Part shown: piece by piece, positions 23,397-35,149 of the stretch
How the letters are laid out: the number at the start of each line of letters is the position of its first letter
Numbering within the stretch: the first letter of the stretch is position 1
From: Blastomyces gilchristii SLH14081
Taxonomy: Eukaryota; Ascomycota; Eurotiomycetes; Onygenales; Ajellomycetaceae
Assembly: GCF_000003855.2 (NCBI RefSeq)
Contig: NW_003101680.1
Coordinates: 2,355,095-2,419,094 of the forward strand
Reading direction: 5' to 3'
DNA length: 64,000 nt
Program-made: the position numbers and the translations under genes
Notes under the pieces: generated by a model
Database searches by the model: none
What the model was told of the DNA's origin: nothing
The model's input: only the letters and a program-made list of their open reading frames with translations

Positions 23397-24128
23397 TAAC
23401 TTTTATTTTTTTTTATTTTTTTATTTTTTTTTATAACCCCTCCCCCCCCCTTTCTTTGAATATGATTTAACGAGATTAGGGTGTGATGGATGGGATGGGA
23501 CGAATTGCTTATTATTGATGTATTTCTGCATTCACTTCCCTACTTGTTTCACATTTTAATTATGTGTGGTTTTATCGCAAATGGGATACTTGTGTGTTAA
23601 TTGATTCTCAGGCCTTGTTTGTTTTTCATATTTTTTACCTATTTGCCATGAAGTGATTCATGTCCATTCACTCTCAGCTCAGAGGGTTTTTATGCCTTCT
23701 TCCCCTTCGCTCCCTCTTATTTTCCTTCCGAGCTGCCATGTTATTATACCTTAACTAATCACTTTTAATTAGCTAAGGTATTTTATGGTCATACTTAGGC
23801 TAGATGCAATATCCGTATTTCATATTTGGTGATATTTGCCCGCAAACTACAATAGAAAACAATAACCATTTTTTGCTACATAATTCTCCATCGAATTGAT
23901 GTAAATGGATGTATGCAAAAAAAAACCAAAAACCCCCCACCATTGACAATTCAACGCCCATTTGACCAAAATTCAAATATCCCACCTATCCCAACACCCA
24001 GGCTAAAAACAGGAGAGCACAAAAAAATAGTTCTCAGCATATAAAAACACAAGAGAAGTCTGTCATATCTCATCATAATACATGCAAAACACAGTTAATA
24101 AACAAAAGAGCACATTGCCCCCTTCTCT
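23397..24128. other. Convergent 3' spacer after snx4
   Basis: No gene recognised. T-rich runs follow the snx4 stop (23,401-23,436), then a C run. Remaining sequence is AT-rich and has only very short open frames. Confidence 0.5.
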
Positions 24129-24912
24129 TCAAATGCAAAAGAGCCAGTCATCCCTCGTCATCATCGTCGCCATCGTTCTCGGCTCCGACGAGTCCTGCGG
24201 ACTACTTTGCTCAGTCGTACTCGTACTCGTAGTCGTAGTCGTAGTCGTAGTCGTAGTCGTAGTCGTAGTCGTAGTCGTAGTCGTAGTCGTCGTCGTCGTC
24301 GTCGTCGACGACGACGGGTGTACAGTCGAAGCGGATCGCACGGGCCCCCCACGCTGGCGCTCAACAGCTCGTATCCGCTCCATCTCGGCACATTCAAAGT
24401 CTATAGGGCTCGGGGAGTTTTCTTGCGGGCCGGAGACGGCCGGGTCTTGAGATCGAGAATGTAGGCGGCGTCGTCGTTCCTGGATTCATTCATGAAAGTC
24501 CGTGAGTAAGGGGTGTAAATAGGGCTAGATAGTGGGCGGGCTGAGAGGGAATTCCGGAAGTTGATTTGACTTCATTTATTTGCACATGTATATACATGTG
24601 CAAATGTAAAAGACATGCAAGAGCATGGGGTATATAGTATGATAAGCGGCTGTTGAAGAGAGGGATTATTCTATTTACCTCCAGATAGAGCTGGTTTGCC
24701 GTTTTCTCAATGATGCCGTCGTCGCCCGCTGTGAGTTGGAGGTACATTTCGTGCTCATATTGCATTGGGACCCGCTGCCATTTATGGGCTTTCGGGCTCG
24801 TGGAGGGAGGCTCGTAGTGAGCAAAGTTCGGGCTGAAGCAGAGGAATTCTGCATCGTCTATCCAGGACGATGATGTCGTTAAGGGTGATTCTGTTTGCAA
24901 TTGGGTGGTCAT
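24129..24912 (-). CDS. Hypothetical protein with poly-threonine tract, two exons (194 aa)
   Basis: Not recognised as a named family. Exon 1 24912-24679 (78 codons) and exon 2 24479-24129 are joined across a 199-bp intron (donor GTAAAT, acceptor CCAG) in matching phase. Both exons have gene-like composition: exon 1 includes SSWIDDAEFLCFSPNFAHYE and a helical EHEMYLQLTAGDDGIIEKTA stretch; exon 2 continues with ERRRRLHSRSQDPAVSGPQE and IDFECAEMERIRAVERQRGG. After a short linker comes a run of about 30 Thr coded by alternating ACG/ACT codons, then TEQSSPQDSSEPRTMATMM and the stop. No membrane segment or signal peptide. The Thr tract is coded by a microsatellite, so its length probably differs between strains. 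The intron is longer than others here, so the splice model is less certain. Confidence 0.6.
24214..24318. repeat. GTCGTA/GTC microsatellite within a coding exon
   Basis: On the plus strand GTCGTA is repeated many times and ends in pure GTC units, then inverts to GACGAC at about 24,306-24,316. On the minus strand this reads ACG/ACT, giving poly-Thr in the hypothetical gene at 24,129-24,912. Confidence 0.9.
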
Positions 24913-26390
24913 GTTTGTTCTTCGTTTATCCGCTTGGATGTGACTGCGGGTGTGTATGTGTATGTGTATGTTATCTGTGGAGAGTGCAGGAATAGGATGT
25001 ATAAATGAGCGTAAAGGAGTATATGTTTTGAATGAGTGTACAGGTTCATCAGAATCCTGATAATGTTAGTATGAACAACCCGTTGGCAGGAGGCAGGATC
25101 GTTGAAACAAGTATAATATATACTTGGCAGTTCCATGAAAAACTAGCTACTTTCTTCTTCCTTTCTTATAGCCCCGGACCATGATATGATATGATGGCAA
25201 AATACCAGGAATAGTGGGTATCCACATGCTAGACCATAGGTCATGCTAGCCAGGAAAACTCTGGATCACCAGGATTGGGAAGGTTGAAGCGACGGCCATA
25301 AACCAGGTGCATCTTGGGAAAACAAGAAGCTATTATTGGTTTTGAAGTATATATATATTCGCCACCAAATTAGGAAATAGAGGAGAAACGAATATATGTT
25401 AGGTTGTGAGGCAAAAGTTGCCGCGGACAACAGGAAGCAACAAGCGAAGGGATTATTTTTTTATGAACGTTAGCTTGGACAGATGGATGGGAGAGTAAAC
25501 AGAACGAGGCAGCAGTTATTAGTTAGTTAACTACAGTTAAACTGCCCAGTAGTAGCTGCCGCCACGATCGCCTCCTGGCGAGGTAGTAAAAAAAATAAAA
25601 TCAAAATATAAAAAAGAAAACGAGTCGGCCTTCCCGAGGCCCCAGCTCATTGTTGCAAGACATGGCAACAGAAGCGCATCTGACATCGTGTGTGTTGTCC
25701 CTTGCCCGCCCTGAGATCGTCGTCTGGGGTGGCTTGGCTGATCTCTAACTTAACTAACTTAACTTAATTGAAAACGGGCGCTACTATAAATAAATAACTA
25801 GCGATCCAGAACAGCAAACCTAAATGATGTAGGCTACTAGGGCAAAAGAGCTCAATCACCACCAGCGCACTTTGTATCCATGGAAGAATTGACGCAGGTA
25901 ACAATTGTGTCCGTAAAGATGAGAGAGGATGAGAGAGACCTGGGGGATAGATAGAAGAATTGCGCTGTCATGAACTGGCGTGGTTGTCGCATTATTGGTT
26001 AACTACTCCGTAGTGTAATCATCATTCACCACAACCCCACGGGAAGGGAACTGATTGATTCAAGTTCCTAAATGGAAGAAGGGGGCTAGCAAGCTTAATA
26101 CGTAGTAAATGCATCACCATGCCATGCTCCGACAGCAAAACAGGATATATGCTGATGGATAGGCTTTTTGCGTGGAGAAAAACATCCTTGTTCTGCTCTC
26201 AGTTGCCGCAAATTAATTATTAATCCAGCATGACACTAAACTACCTCGTATCTGTGGAAGGTGTAAAGCTTGCTTGATTGAAAAGGTTGCTACCTAGCAG
26301 GAAGCAGAAAACTTGACCTCGCTAAGTGCGCCACTTGACCTTGTTATGTAAGCTGACCTCGCAAATGTGGCCTGTGCCACTTTCTTGTAA
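24913..26390. other. Intergenic, last gene-type DNA before the AT-rich tract
   Basis: No gene recognised. GC content and CpG content still look like the gene part. Positions 25,826-25,866 resemble 5,419-5,462, and an ACTCCGTA motif occurs near 26,008. Base composition changes sharply at about 26,390-26,410, after which GG, CC and CG nearly vanish. Confidence 0.55.
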
Positions 26391-26690
26391 TTTGAAATCA
26401 CTCTTTCTTTCTTAATTATTTATCATCAATCCTATAATCAATTCTTAATTGATTGTAAAACAATTCTTCTCTCATCATAATTCTTATATATAGAGAAAAC
26501 TTTACTGATTTTATTAATAATTATAATGTAATACTTTGAATCTGATAATGAAGTAAGAACTGTAAGATAAGTATATAATTTACACTGAATTAATTATTAA
26601 CTGATTTTCAATCAATTGTTAATTACTTAAATATACAGATTGAGTTTATTTTTGTTACTATAATTAATTAATAATTAATTCAGAATTAAT
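26391..26690. other. AT-rich boundary sequence
   Basis: Very AT-rich sequence with many TTAATTGATT-like near-palindromes. Homology to the Gypsy-A copy at 29,400-30,400 starts only at about 26,690, so I cannot assign this piece. No LTR is visible, although one would be expected at the 5' end of Gypsy-A copy 0. Confidence 0.4.
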
Positions 26691-28617
26691 TCAATCAAGA
26701 TTGATATATTAATAAATGATTGAAGAAGTCATTAATTAATATTAATAAGAGATGTGTATTAATTGTAACTAATCAGAATATATTACTTTCAACTGTCAAT
26801 CAGTTTATATATCTTCTTATTTAAAAGAAAGATCAATGCTGATAGTTCATATCAATCACATTGCACTGAAGACAGATTCAGAAGATATCTATAAGAATAT
26901 CTCAATGAAATAGAGAAAAGATTAGCTTCTGTTCAAATTTGTAAATGAAAGCTTGAAGAGATTGAATAATAATAATTTAAAGAGAAAATAACAATGAATA
27001 TGATTCTTATATCTACTGTGATTGATAATATATATAATATGAAAGTCATGATAGACAGCAGTCTATGTTACTTTACAATAATTAAATCTTCAGTTGTAAG
27101 ATATTATAACCTTCAGTGTATCTTCTTATTAAAACTCTGACTTCTTGTAGAATTTGATGATTTAAAAGACATTCACATCTGTTATATAATGAAACTAAAT
27201 ACAGATATCAGAAAACATTAATATGAAGATACTTATATATATAAAGTTAATATTCTTGATTATAATCTTATACTAGAACTTGTCTGACTATCTGAATAAG
27301 ACATCTTATTAAATACTTAAAACAGAAGCTAAATATTCTCTAACAATGATAGAATTCATGAAGATAATATTTACAGAACTATGAATCTTATATAGATCTC
27401 TGTTAATGCTTATAAAATGCTCTGAAAAAGAAGTTATCAATGAGATCACTGATAAAGTCACTGATGGCAGAATTATATAGCAATCTATTCTATCAGTCTG
27501 ACTGATATTAAGAAAGCTCTAGAGAAGTTATCTTATACTATAATAACAGATTATTATACAAAACTCTCTTAATAATATCATGAATATCTAGATATTTTCT
27601 GATAAGATAATATTATAAATATATCTTTCTTATAAGACTCAGAAGTGAATCACAGTATCAAGTTAGAAAAGAAAAATGATAAGAACTCTGAGTTATTATA
27701 AGACTCTCTTTATAATATATCTTAAGATGAACTTCTTCTTCTTCAGAAGACACTCAATAATCTGTTAAATAAAAGATTTATATATATTAGTAACTCTTCT
27801 ACTGCAGCTTCTATTCTCTTTGCAAAGAAATCAGATAAAGAACTCTGATTCTGTGTGAACTATTGAGATCTGAACAGATTGATAAAGAAAGATTGTTATC
27901 TCTTATCTCTTATTAATGAAGCTCTAGTATGTATCAGATGAGCTTAATAATTTACAAAGCTAGATGTTATTACTGTGTTTTATAAGATTTATATCACTGA
28001 AGAAGATGAATGACTTACAGTATTCTGAACATATTATAATCTTTTTGAATAATTAGTCACATTCTTTGAACTGACTAATGCTCTCAGTATATTTCAGAAG
28101 TATATCAACTGAATACTCTGAGATTTTCTTAATAAGTTTGTATCTATATATCTAGATAATATTCTCATCTTCACTGATAAATTCAGAAAGAAATATCAGA
28201 AATATGTATGAAAAGTATTATAATAATTATAAGAAGTAGAACTATTAATAGATATTGATAAGTATAATTTCAAAGTCAAGAGTACAAAATATCTAGACTT
28301 TATTATAGAAGCTGATAAGAGAATTTGAATAAATTCTGAGAAAATCTTCATCATTCTTAAATGAGAAGCTTCATATACTGTGAAAGATGTATGAAGCTTC
28401 ATCAGATTTACTAACTTCTATCAGTAATTTATATGAAATTTCTCAGATATTGTAAGATTACTTACAGAACTTATTAAGAAAAACTCAGTATTTCAGTGAT
28501 TAGTGAACACTGAAGCTGTATTTACACAGATAAAGAGAATATTCATTAATATCTCTCTATTGATAATATTTAATTCTGATTATAAGATAGTTGTTAAAGC
28601 TGACTTCTTTAACTATG
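26690..28617 (+). pseudogene. Gypsy-A copy 0, 5' part: gag end, protease and reverse transcriptase (degraded)
   Basis: First segment of a Ty3/gypsy chromodomain element. Collinear with copy 1: a CCHC zinc knuckle (about 26,755-26,797) whose His codon is now TAT, a retropepsin region (from about 26,993), then reverse transcriptase (about 27,480-28,617) with recognisable FTKLDVITVFYKI and SIYLDNILIFTDKF. Reading is broken by many TGA/TAA codons at former Trp or Arg positions. A deletion relative to copy 1 removes about 560 bp of gag (29,555-30,115 equivalent). It stops in the RNase H start at CTATG (28,613-28,617), where copy 1 is inserted, and resumes at 43,464. The 5' LTR is absent. Confidence 0.8.
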
Positions 28618-28887
28618 TATGACGGGCTGCGCCCGATCAATTATATAGACTATTCTATTACACTTTACAGATTCCGCCGTAAGCTCTGATTCTCAGTCAC
28701 TGATTCTCAGCTGAAAAACCTATGGAATTTCTATTCTTTCATTCTGAAGCTTCACTATGTACACATATAAATACTTACTCTGATCACTGATTTCTGCACT
28801 TTCTCTTTCTTTCCTTCTCTAATGTTTTTCACTTTGTTATATAAGACCTATATATTATACTGATCTATTCAGTGTAGGCCTCTTACA
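28618..28887 (+). repeat. 5' LTR of Gypsy-A copy 1
   Basis: 270 bp, starting TATGACGGGCTGCGCCCGAT (the expected TG changed to TA) and ending CTCTTACA. It aligns end to end with 43,194-43,463 and 52,858-53,128. The first 25 bp keep CpG and GGG while the homologous start in the 3' LTR is mutated. Contains TTATATAAG-like promoter sequence near 28,838. Confidence 0.9.
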
Positions 28888-30146
28888 CTTGAAAAATGTT
28901 TGTTATCTTCTTATTAGAAATGATTATTCATTAAGAAGATATCTGAACATATAATAATATATAAGAAATAGAGAAACAGTCAATCAGTTTAGCAGATACT
29001 GAGTTCTCAGATAGAAGCTTACTCATCAGTTATTCTAGCCTCATAACAAGATCTTATAAAGAGAATAAGATCTTACAAAGAGAAGATCAGTGAAAGATCT
29101 GAGAGTTCTGAGACTATAGATGTATAAGATATTCATACAATTATACTTCTTTCAATTTCACAGATATCACACATTCAATGATCAATATAATCATGTTTAA
29201 TAATAGTATAAGAGAACTCTTGAACATGAGTATAGACACAGTATCACAGTGACTCTGAGTAATATTAAAATTATAATAACAATAAATAGCTGATATGCAT
29301 GCAACTTAACAACATCAATATAAAGAAATTTAATAATTATCTTAACAAGAAATCCCTGCACAGACAATTTCAATACTGATAGAATCAAATATAAAAGCAC
29401 TGAAAGAACACTTAGATACTTCTGTATATTTTAATACTTCTAATCTCACTCTCTACTTATCATGAAGAATGAAAATGCTCATGAAACTGAGTATAGATGA
29501 AGATATCATCAGTTCACTAAACAATCAAGATTAATATATGAATAAATGATTGAAGAATTACATAAAATAGAAGTTTTACTCATGAATGAAAGCATGTGAA
29601 TCAGTATTATAAATATTTAATAATATTATTAAATATCTTGATGTTCTGTTCTGAGACACTGTCATGTAATAAAAAGTATTAGATTGATTACAGAGTGTCT
29701 GACAGAGAAACACTTCTCCTACAATATTCATTCCTGACTTTAACACTAAAATCTTAGAAGTAGGTGATCAATCTTGAAAGAATTGAATGAAGATTAGTAT
29801 GCTCAAGAAGACATTAACTTTTAAACTCTTACAGACTCTTATAAGTATAAACAAAGACTCAACTTATGAAGGCTTCTACACACAGCTTCAGACATTGAAC
29901 AACTGTCTTATCAAGCTCAAGAGTATACAGAACAGTGATAGAAGATGTTACACTTACATATCTGAGCTGAGAAATAACTCAGTCACTTATATATCTGCAC
30001 TGAGAAACAACAACAATGATACAGATACTATGAACTGAGTAGACTTGAATATCTATACATAAGCAAGAATCTCTGTTATCTGAACAGGCTTCTGAGTCTC
30101 TGAAATCATGTCTGAAGAAGTCATCAATTAATATTAATAAGAAGTA

Positions 30147-30188
30147 TGTATTAACTGTAACTAATCAGAACATATTACTTTTAACTGC
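30147..30188 (+). pseudogene. Gag CCHC zinc knuckle of Gypsy-A copy 1
   Basis: Reads C-x2-C-x4-H-x4-C (CINCN, one stop codon, SEHITFNC), the nucleic-acid-binding knuckle at the C-terminus of gypsy Gag. Only one in-frame stop interrupts it; in copy 0 the His codon has mutated to Tyr. Confidence 0.8.
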
Positions 30189-30403
30189 TGATTAACCTAT
30201 ATGTCTTCTCACTCAAGAGAAAGATTGATGTCTTCTCACTTAAAGAATGAATCAGTGCCTGTCTGCATTAATTACATTGTATTGAAAGAAGATTCAGAAG
30301 ATAACTATGAGAATACTCTAATAAAACAGAGAAAAGATTAGCTTCTATTTAAATTTATAAACAGAAGCTTAAAGAGATCAGATAATAATAATTTGAAGAG
30401 AAA

Positions 30404-30912
30404 ATGATAATAAATATGATTCTTATATCTACTGTGATAGATAATATATATAATATAAAAGCTATAATAGACAGCAGTCTATGTTATTATACAATGATTA
30501 AATCTTCAGTTGTAAGATATTATAATCTTCAGTATATTCTCTTATTAAAATCTCAACTTCTCATGAGATTTGATGATTCAAAAGACATTTGCACTCATTA
30601 CATGATGAAACTAAACATAGATATTAAAGAATATCAACATAAAGATGTCTATATATATGAAGTTGATAATCTTGATTATAATCTTATATTAGAACTTATC
30701 TGACTATCTGAATAAGATATCTTACTAAACACTTGAAATAGAAGCTTAATATTTTCTAATAATAATAGAATTTATAAAGATGATATTTATAAAATCATGA
30801 ATCTGACACAGATCTCTGCTAATGTGTATGAAATACTCTGAAAAAGAAGTCACTGACAGAATCATCAATAAGATCACTGATAGTAGAATTATATAACAAT
30901 CTACTCTATCAG
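30404..30912 (+). pseudogene. Retropepsin region of Gypsy-A copy 1
   Basis: Translation shows the protease core AIIDSSL (family motif DSG/DTG with the Gly changed), then SVVRYYNLQYI, MRFDDSKDICTHYMMKLNID and VDNLDYNLILELI followed by TGA where the family has a Trp. A continuous frame of 99 codons survives at 30,404-30,703. It ends at the LINE target site. Confidence 0.75.
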
Positions 30913-30921
30913 TCTGACTGA

Positions 30922-30926
<5 letters not shown>

Positions 30927-30959
<33 letters not shown>

Positions 30960-31759
30960 TTCAATTATAGATGTATGCAGTCAGAGACTATGACATCTAC
31001 CTGAGAACCTTTAGTTCTCAGGGTTTTTCCTATATCTATAGAGTCAACTATTATACACTTATCAATTTCAGATATGCAAAATCAGAAAATTCCAGCTCAG
31101 AATACAAAAACTGTTTACAAATTGCAGTATTTCAACACCTATTAATACTTTGAAATCATTTGAAAATATCATGACAAAGGAAAAGAGAACATAGTCTTAA
31201 AGATAGACACATTAAATAGATAGATAGAAAAGAACAGAAAGAAACAAGTACAGTAAAGAGAGACTATGACAAAATAAAATTATTAAAAGATAGTGTATAG
31301 CTGTTTTAATAGACTATATCTAATCAATTTCCACCTCTTCATATTCAGATACTTCTGAGTTGAGTCATTTTCTTGTAGCTGCTTGAGTTTCTGATAGAAA
31401 GTCTATTAAGTATTTAAGTCCTGTCTCAGTTGAGAATAAGAACCTCATATTTAATTGATTTAAATCATACTTCTTCTTTAATCTGACTCTGAGACTATTG
31501 TATAATGCACAATATATTACAATATGCTCAGAATTCTCATTTGTATTGCAGAATGAGCACTCTGTTGAATTAAATCTATCATCAAATCTTTGTATATAGG
31601 ATTTGAAATAACCATGTCCTAGTTTTAGCTGAATTATGAATGAGAATATTTTCTTTTTGCATTTAATTGAACAAGATTTCCACTTTGGTTTTGTCTCAAA
31701 TCTTGAATAATGTATGCTCTTCTTTTGTTTCTGCCAGCTTTCATTCCACTTGTTTAAAC
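30927..31759 (-). mobile_element. 5'-truncated LINE fragment (3' end of ORF2 plus tail)
   Basis: Minus-strand insertion flanked by a 14-bp duplication TCTGACTGATATTA (30,913-30,926 and 31,760-31,773). The 3' end carries an (AAT)n tail, seen as (ATT)n at 30,922-30,958. The ORF2 C-terminus is readable up to a stop at 31,322-31,320, with the C-x2-C-x7-H-x4-C knuckle CSFCNTNENSEHIVIYC (about 31,510-31,560) typical of Tad/I-type LINEs. The 3' UTR of about 350 bp matches the tails of the two SINE copies. The long target duplication and 5' truncation indicate target-primed reverse transcription. Confidence 0.85.
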
Positions 31760-31774
31760 TCTGACTGATATTAA

Positions 31775-32509
31775 AAAGACTCTAGAAAAGTTATCTTGTA
31801 TTATAATAATAGCTTCTCATATGAAACTCTCTCAATAATATCATGAATATCTAGATATCTTCTGATAAGATAATATTATGAATATATCTCTCTTATAAGA
31901 CTCAGAAGTAAATCACAGTATTAAGTTAGAAAAGAAGAATGATAAAGACTCTGAATCATTATAAAGCTCTCTTCATAACATGTTCTGAGATAAACTTCTT
32001 CTTCTTCAAAAGATACTCAATGATCTGTTGAATAAAGAATTCATATATATTAGTAACTCTTTTATCACAGTCTCTATTCTCTTTACAAAGAAACTAGGTG
32101 AAGAACTCTGATTCTGTATAAACTATTAAGAACTGAACAGATTGATAAAGAAGAACTATTATTCTTTATCTCTTATCAATGAAACTCTAACTCATATTGA
32201 ATAAGCTTAATGATTTATAAAGTTAGATATTATCACTGTATTTCATAAGATCTGTATCACTGAAGAAGATGAGTAACTTATAGTATTCTGAACACAATAT
32301 AATCTCTTTGAATAAGTAGTCACACTCTTCAGACTGACTAACATCTTCAGTATATTTCAGAAGTATATTAACTAAGTACTCTGAGATTTTCTTGATGAAT
32401 TCATATCTGTGTATCTTGATAACATTCTCATCTTCACTGATAAGTTTAAGAAAGAATATCAAGAACATGTATGAAAGATATTACAATAACTATGAGAAGC
32501 AGAACTATT
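31775..32509 (+). pseudogene. Reverse transcriptase, first part, of Gypsy-A copy 1
   Basis: Homologous to 27,500-28,230 of copy 0, with FTKLDIITVFH-like and YLDNILIFTDKFKKEYQ-like stretches around the catalytic YxDD box (second Asp changed to Asn by mutation). Interrupted by Gypsy-B at 32,514, continuing at 40,808. Confidence 0.75.
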
Positions 32510-32513
32510 GATA

Positions 32514-32680
32514 TATAGTTTGAAAGAACGTACGACCACCGGATAATAACGCGGCCGCTTCCGAACTTGCTTACGAATGTAAAGAGGCCATAGCGGCCAT
32601 CAATTAATTTAGTGTACAGTATATAAGAAGCCGGTGTACACCTGTAATTATACACTGACTCAAGCAACCTTTGAATCATA
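32514..32680 (+). repeat. 5' LTR of Gypsy-B
   Basis: 167 bp, aligned end to end with 40,641-40,807. It begins TATAGTTTGAAAG (TG changed to TA) and ends GAATCATA. It retains many CpG (ACGCGGCCGC) whereas the 3' LTR has lost several of them, so the two LTRs were mutated unequally. Confidence 0.88.
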
Positions 32681-34259
32681 TCTGATAGCATGTTCAAAAA
32701 ACTGATAAGAAGTACAGACTTCTTCAGAGCATGATAATTCTGTCTATAAAGTGATTCATAGTTATCATGTCAGTGTAATTCTAGAACATCTCAAAAGATA
32801 GTGTATAAAGAGCAGTGAGTGAAAGAGTATTTAATTGATACTGCTTCACTTATTGAGGAAAAACTTCACACTCAGATGAATGCCATGTATGCAAATAAAT
32901 GAGATGTGAGAAAAGAGATGAGAGTGATGAACCAGATTCAAAGAAGATCACTCTTTATCAAGAGAGATAAAAGAGAGAGTGATCATTATCAGAGTTAACA
33001 ATAATAACAGAAATCATATAATAATATAGTAATATAATAATATAGTGATATAATAATAGACATTGTACAATTAATAAGAAACTACCAAAATGAATACCTT
33101 TTCTAGTTAATACAAACAACATTCTTCTCTACTATCTGAATCAGAAGATATGCAGAACCTCTCAGAGAATTTACTCAAAACAGTAAGAAAAGCAGCTGAA
33201 ATCACTGAATCAGAATTGAAGCTCTGTATATGTACAAGAATTCTAAATAAAATCAAGATCTTGTATATGCAGTGACAGACTGAGACAGAAGTCAAACAAC
33301 AATTAATATTCACTGCAGATCAAGCATTCACTATAAAGAGCTTCATTAATGTAATTATCATCATTAATAAGAATAGAGAAAACCAGGTCTTAGATCTGCA
33401 GTGAGAGATTGAATATTTACACAGATAGATAACTATACTGAATCTGAAGATCTCATCACAATTATTCACAACCTCTTCAGAAGTGTACACATCATCAGAG
33501 ACTACTGTGCAGAATGAGAATTTGAGTATGAAATATATCAAGTCAGAAGATCTACTGAAGTTATTAAGCTTTAATAATAACTGAAAAAATAATGCTGTAA
33601 TCAGCTGACTAAGTCAGATGCAATTATATTATCAGATTAAATGTGAACTCACAGATAGACAGTTAACAGAATTTCAACAAGTCTTAAGATCTGCTATATT
33701 TTTATATAAAAAAGTGAAGTTATTATGAATAACTGATAAAAAGATGAATCTCACAGACTCAGAGTAATATTCATTCTTATAAATATGAAATGAGTTTTTC
33801 AAATGAATCTTGCATAACTTTGAGAAAGTGAATGTATGAGATAAATGTTACAAATACTTCACTGAGTGTAGATAAGTGAGTAATCTTATATCATACTTTA
33901 CACACTTCAGCTTATACTATCTTATATTAAATGAAAAGCTTTTAATATCTTTCTATTTACAGATCTTTATTCATAGTCTTACATCTGAGTTAAGAGCAGA
34001 ATGAAAATACTTAATCTTATAATCAGACACAGTGAAAGAAGCATACAATATTCTCATTGTATAAGAATAAGTAAGTCAATTATAATAGAAAATACTGTAA
34101 TTAAGTATGTCTCAGTGAAGAATAAATAATCAGACTTCTATAACACAAGTTACACATCTGAATGTAATAAATCTAGATCTGAATATTATTACTAAAGTGC
34201 TGAATCTCTTAAAAAAGAGATTCTCTGAATAAAAATCTTGATATTATAAGTATTAAGCT

Positions 34260-34302
34260 TGCTTCAACTGCAGATATCAAAATCATGATATAAAAGATTA
34301 CA
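34260..34302 (+). pseudogene. Gag zinc-knuckle remnant of Gypsy-B
   Basis: Reads CFNCRYQNHDIKDY: C-x2-C-x4-H-x4 then Tyr where the fourth ligand Cys is expected (TGC or TGT to TAC). This marks the end of Gag. Confidence 0.6.
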
Positions 34303-35149
34303 CACAGTGTATACAGTCAAGAGAAGTAAGAGAGTCAAAAAACTAGCAGAATCAGTGAGCTCAGAGACACTCACTGATATTTCATGAAAAGTCTTCAAAA
34401 TGAAAGAGATGTCTGTGTTAGAAGACTCTCTGAATTCTGTGAATATTAAGAGAAAGCAGGCTTCTGACTGAGATGTAGATGAGAATGAAGCAGATACTCA
34501 TCTCAATGTCTTGAAACTCAAAATGTTAATGTATAAGAGATACTTAAGTAAGAATTAAGAGATAACTGTAAAAGTGTTAGTAAACACAGAAGCTTCTATA
34601 TAATATATTGATAATTATATAATCTGAAGACTGAAAGAGGTTCACTGAGTGAAGAATTCTCAATACATAAGATTATCTGATAACTGATATTTGATATCAC
34701 TTACAAGAGTAAGAGTTCTCTTGCACTTCAGAGAATGATCTTACTATATTTAGACACAAGAGCTGCAGAACATGAAATACAACCTTATTCTCAGACTTAA
34801 TAAATTTCAAAGATTTAATTCACAGATTCAATGATGTACATATCATATACAAATGACTGATAGAAAGAAAACAGTTCATACAATTCTATCAACTGATATG
34901 AGAAGAATATTTCACATCTCTGATATAGAAGAATTAAATCTGCTTATATATTAATAAGCAAAGAGAATAATTTACAAGATCTCATTTGAAAGCATTCTGT
35001 ATATTATACAGAATCTGAAAGTGAAGAAAATCAAGATAAAGAATATATAAGAGAATAAGTGTATGAAGAAGCTTCTGAAGAAGTATAAAAAGATCTTTCA
35101 AATAGATCTTTTATCAGAATTGCTGCTGAAATGAGAATTCATACATGAG

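Noticed and set aside
28621..28890. Solo LTR
   Set aside because: It pairs with 43,194-43,463 with equal length and a shared 5-bp target duplication, so it is the 5' LTR of a nested element.
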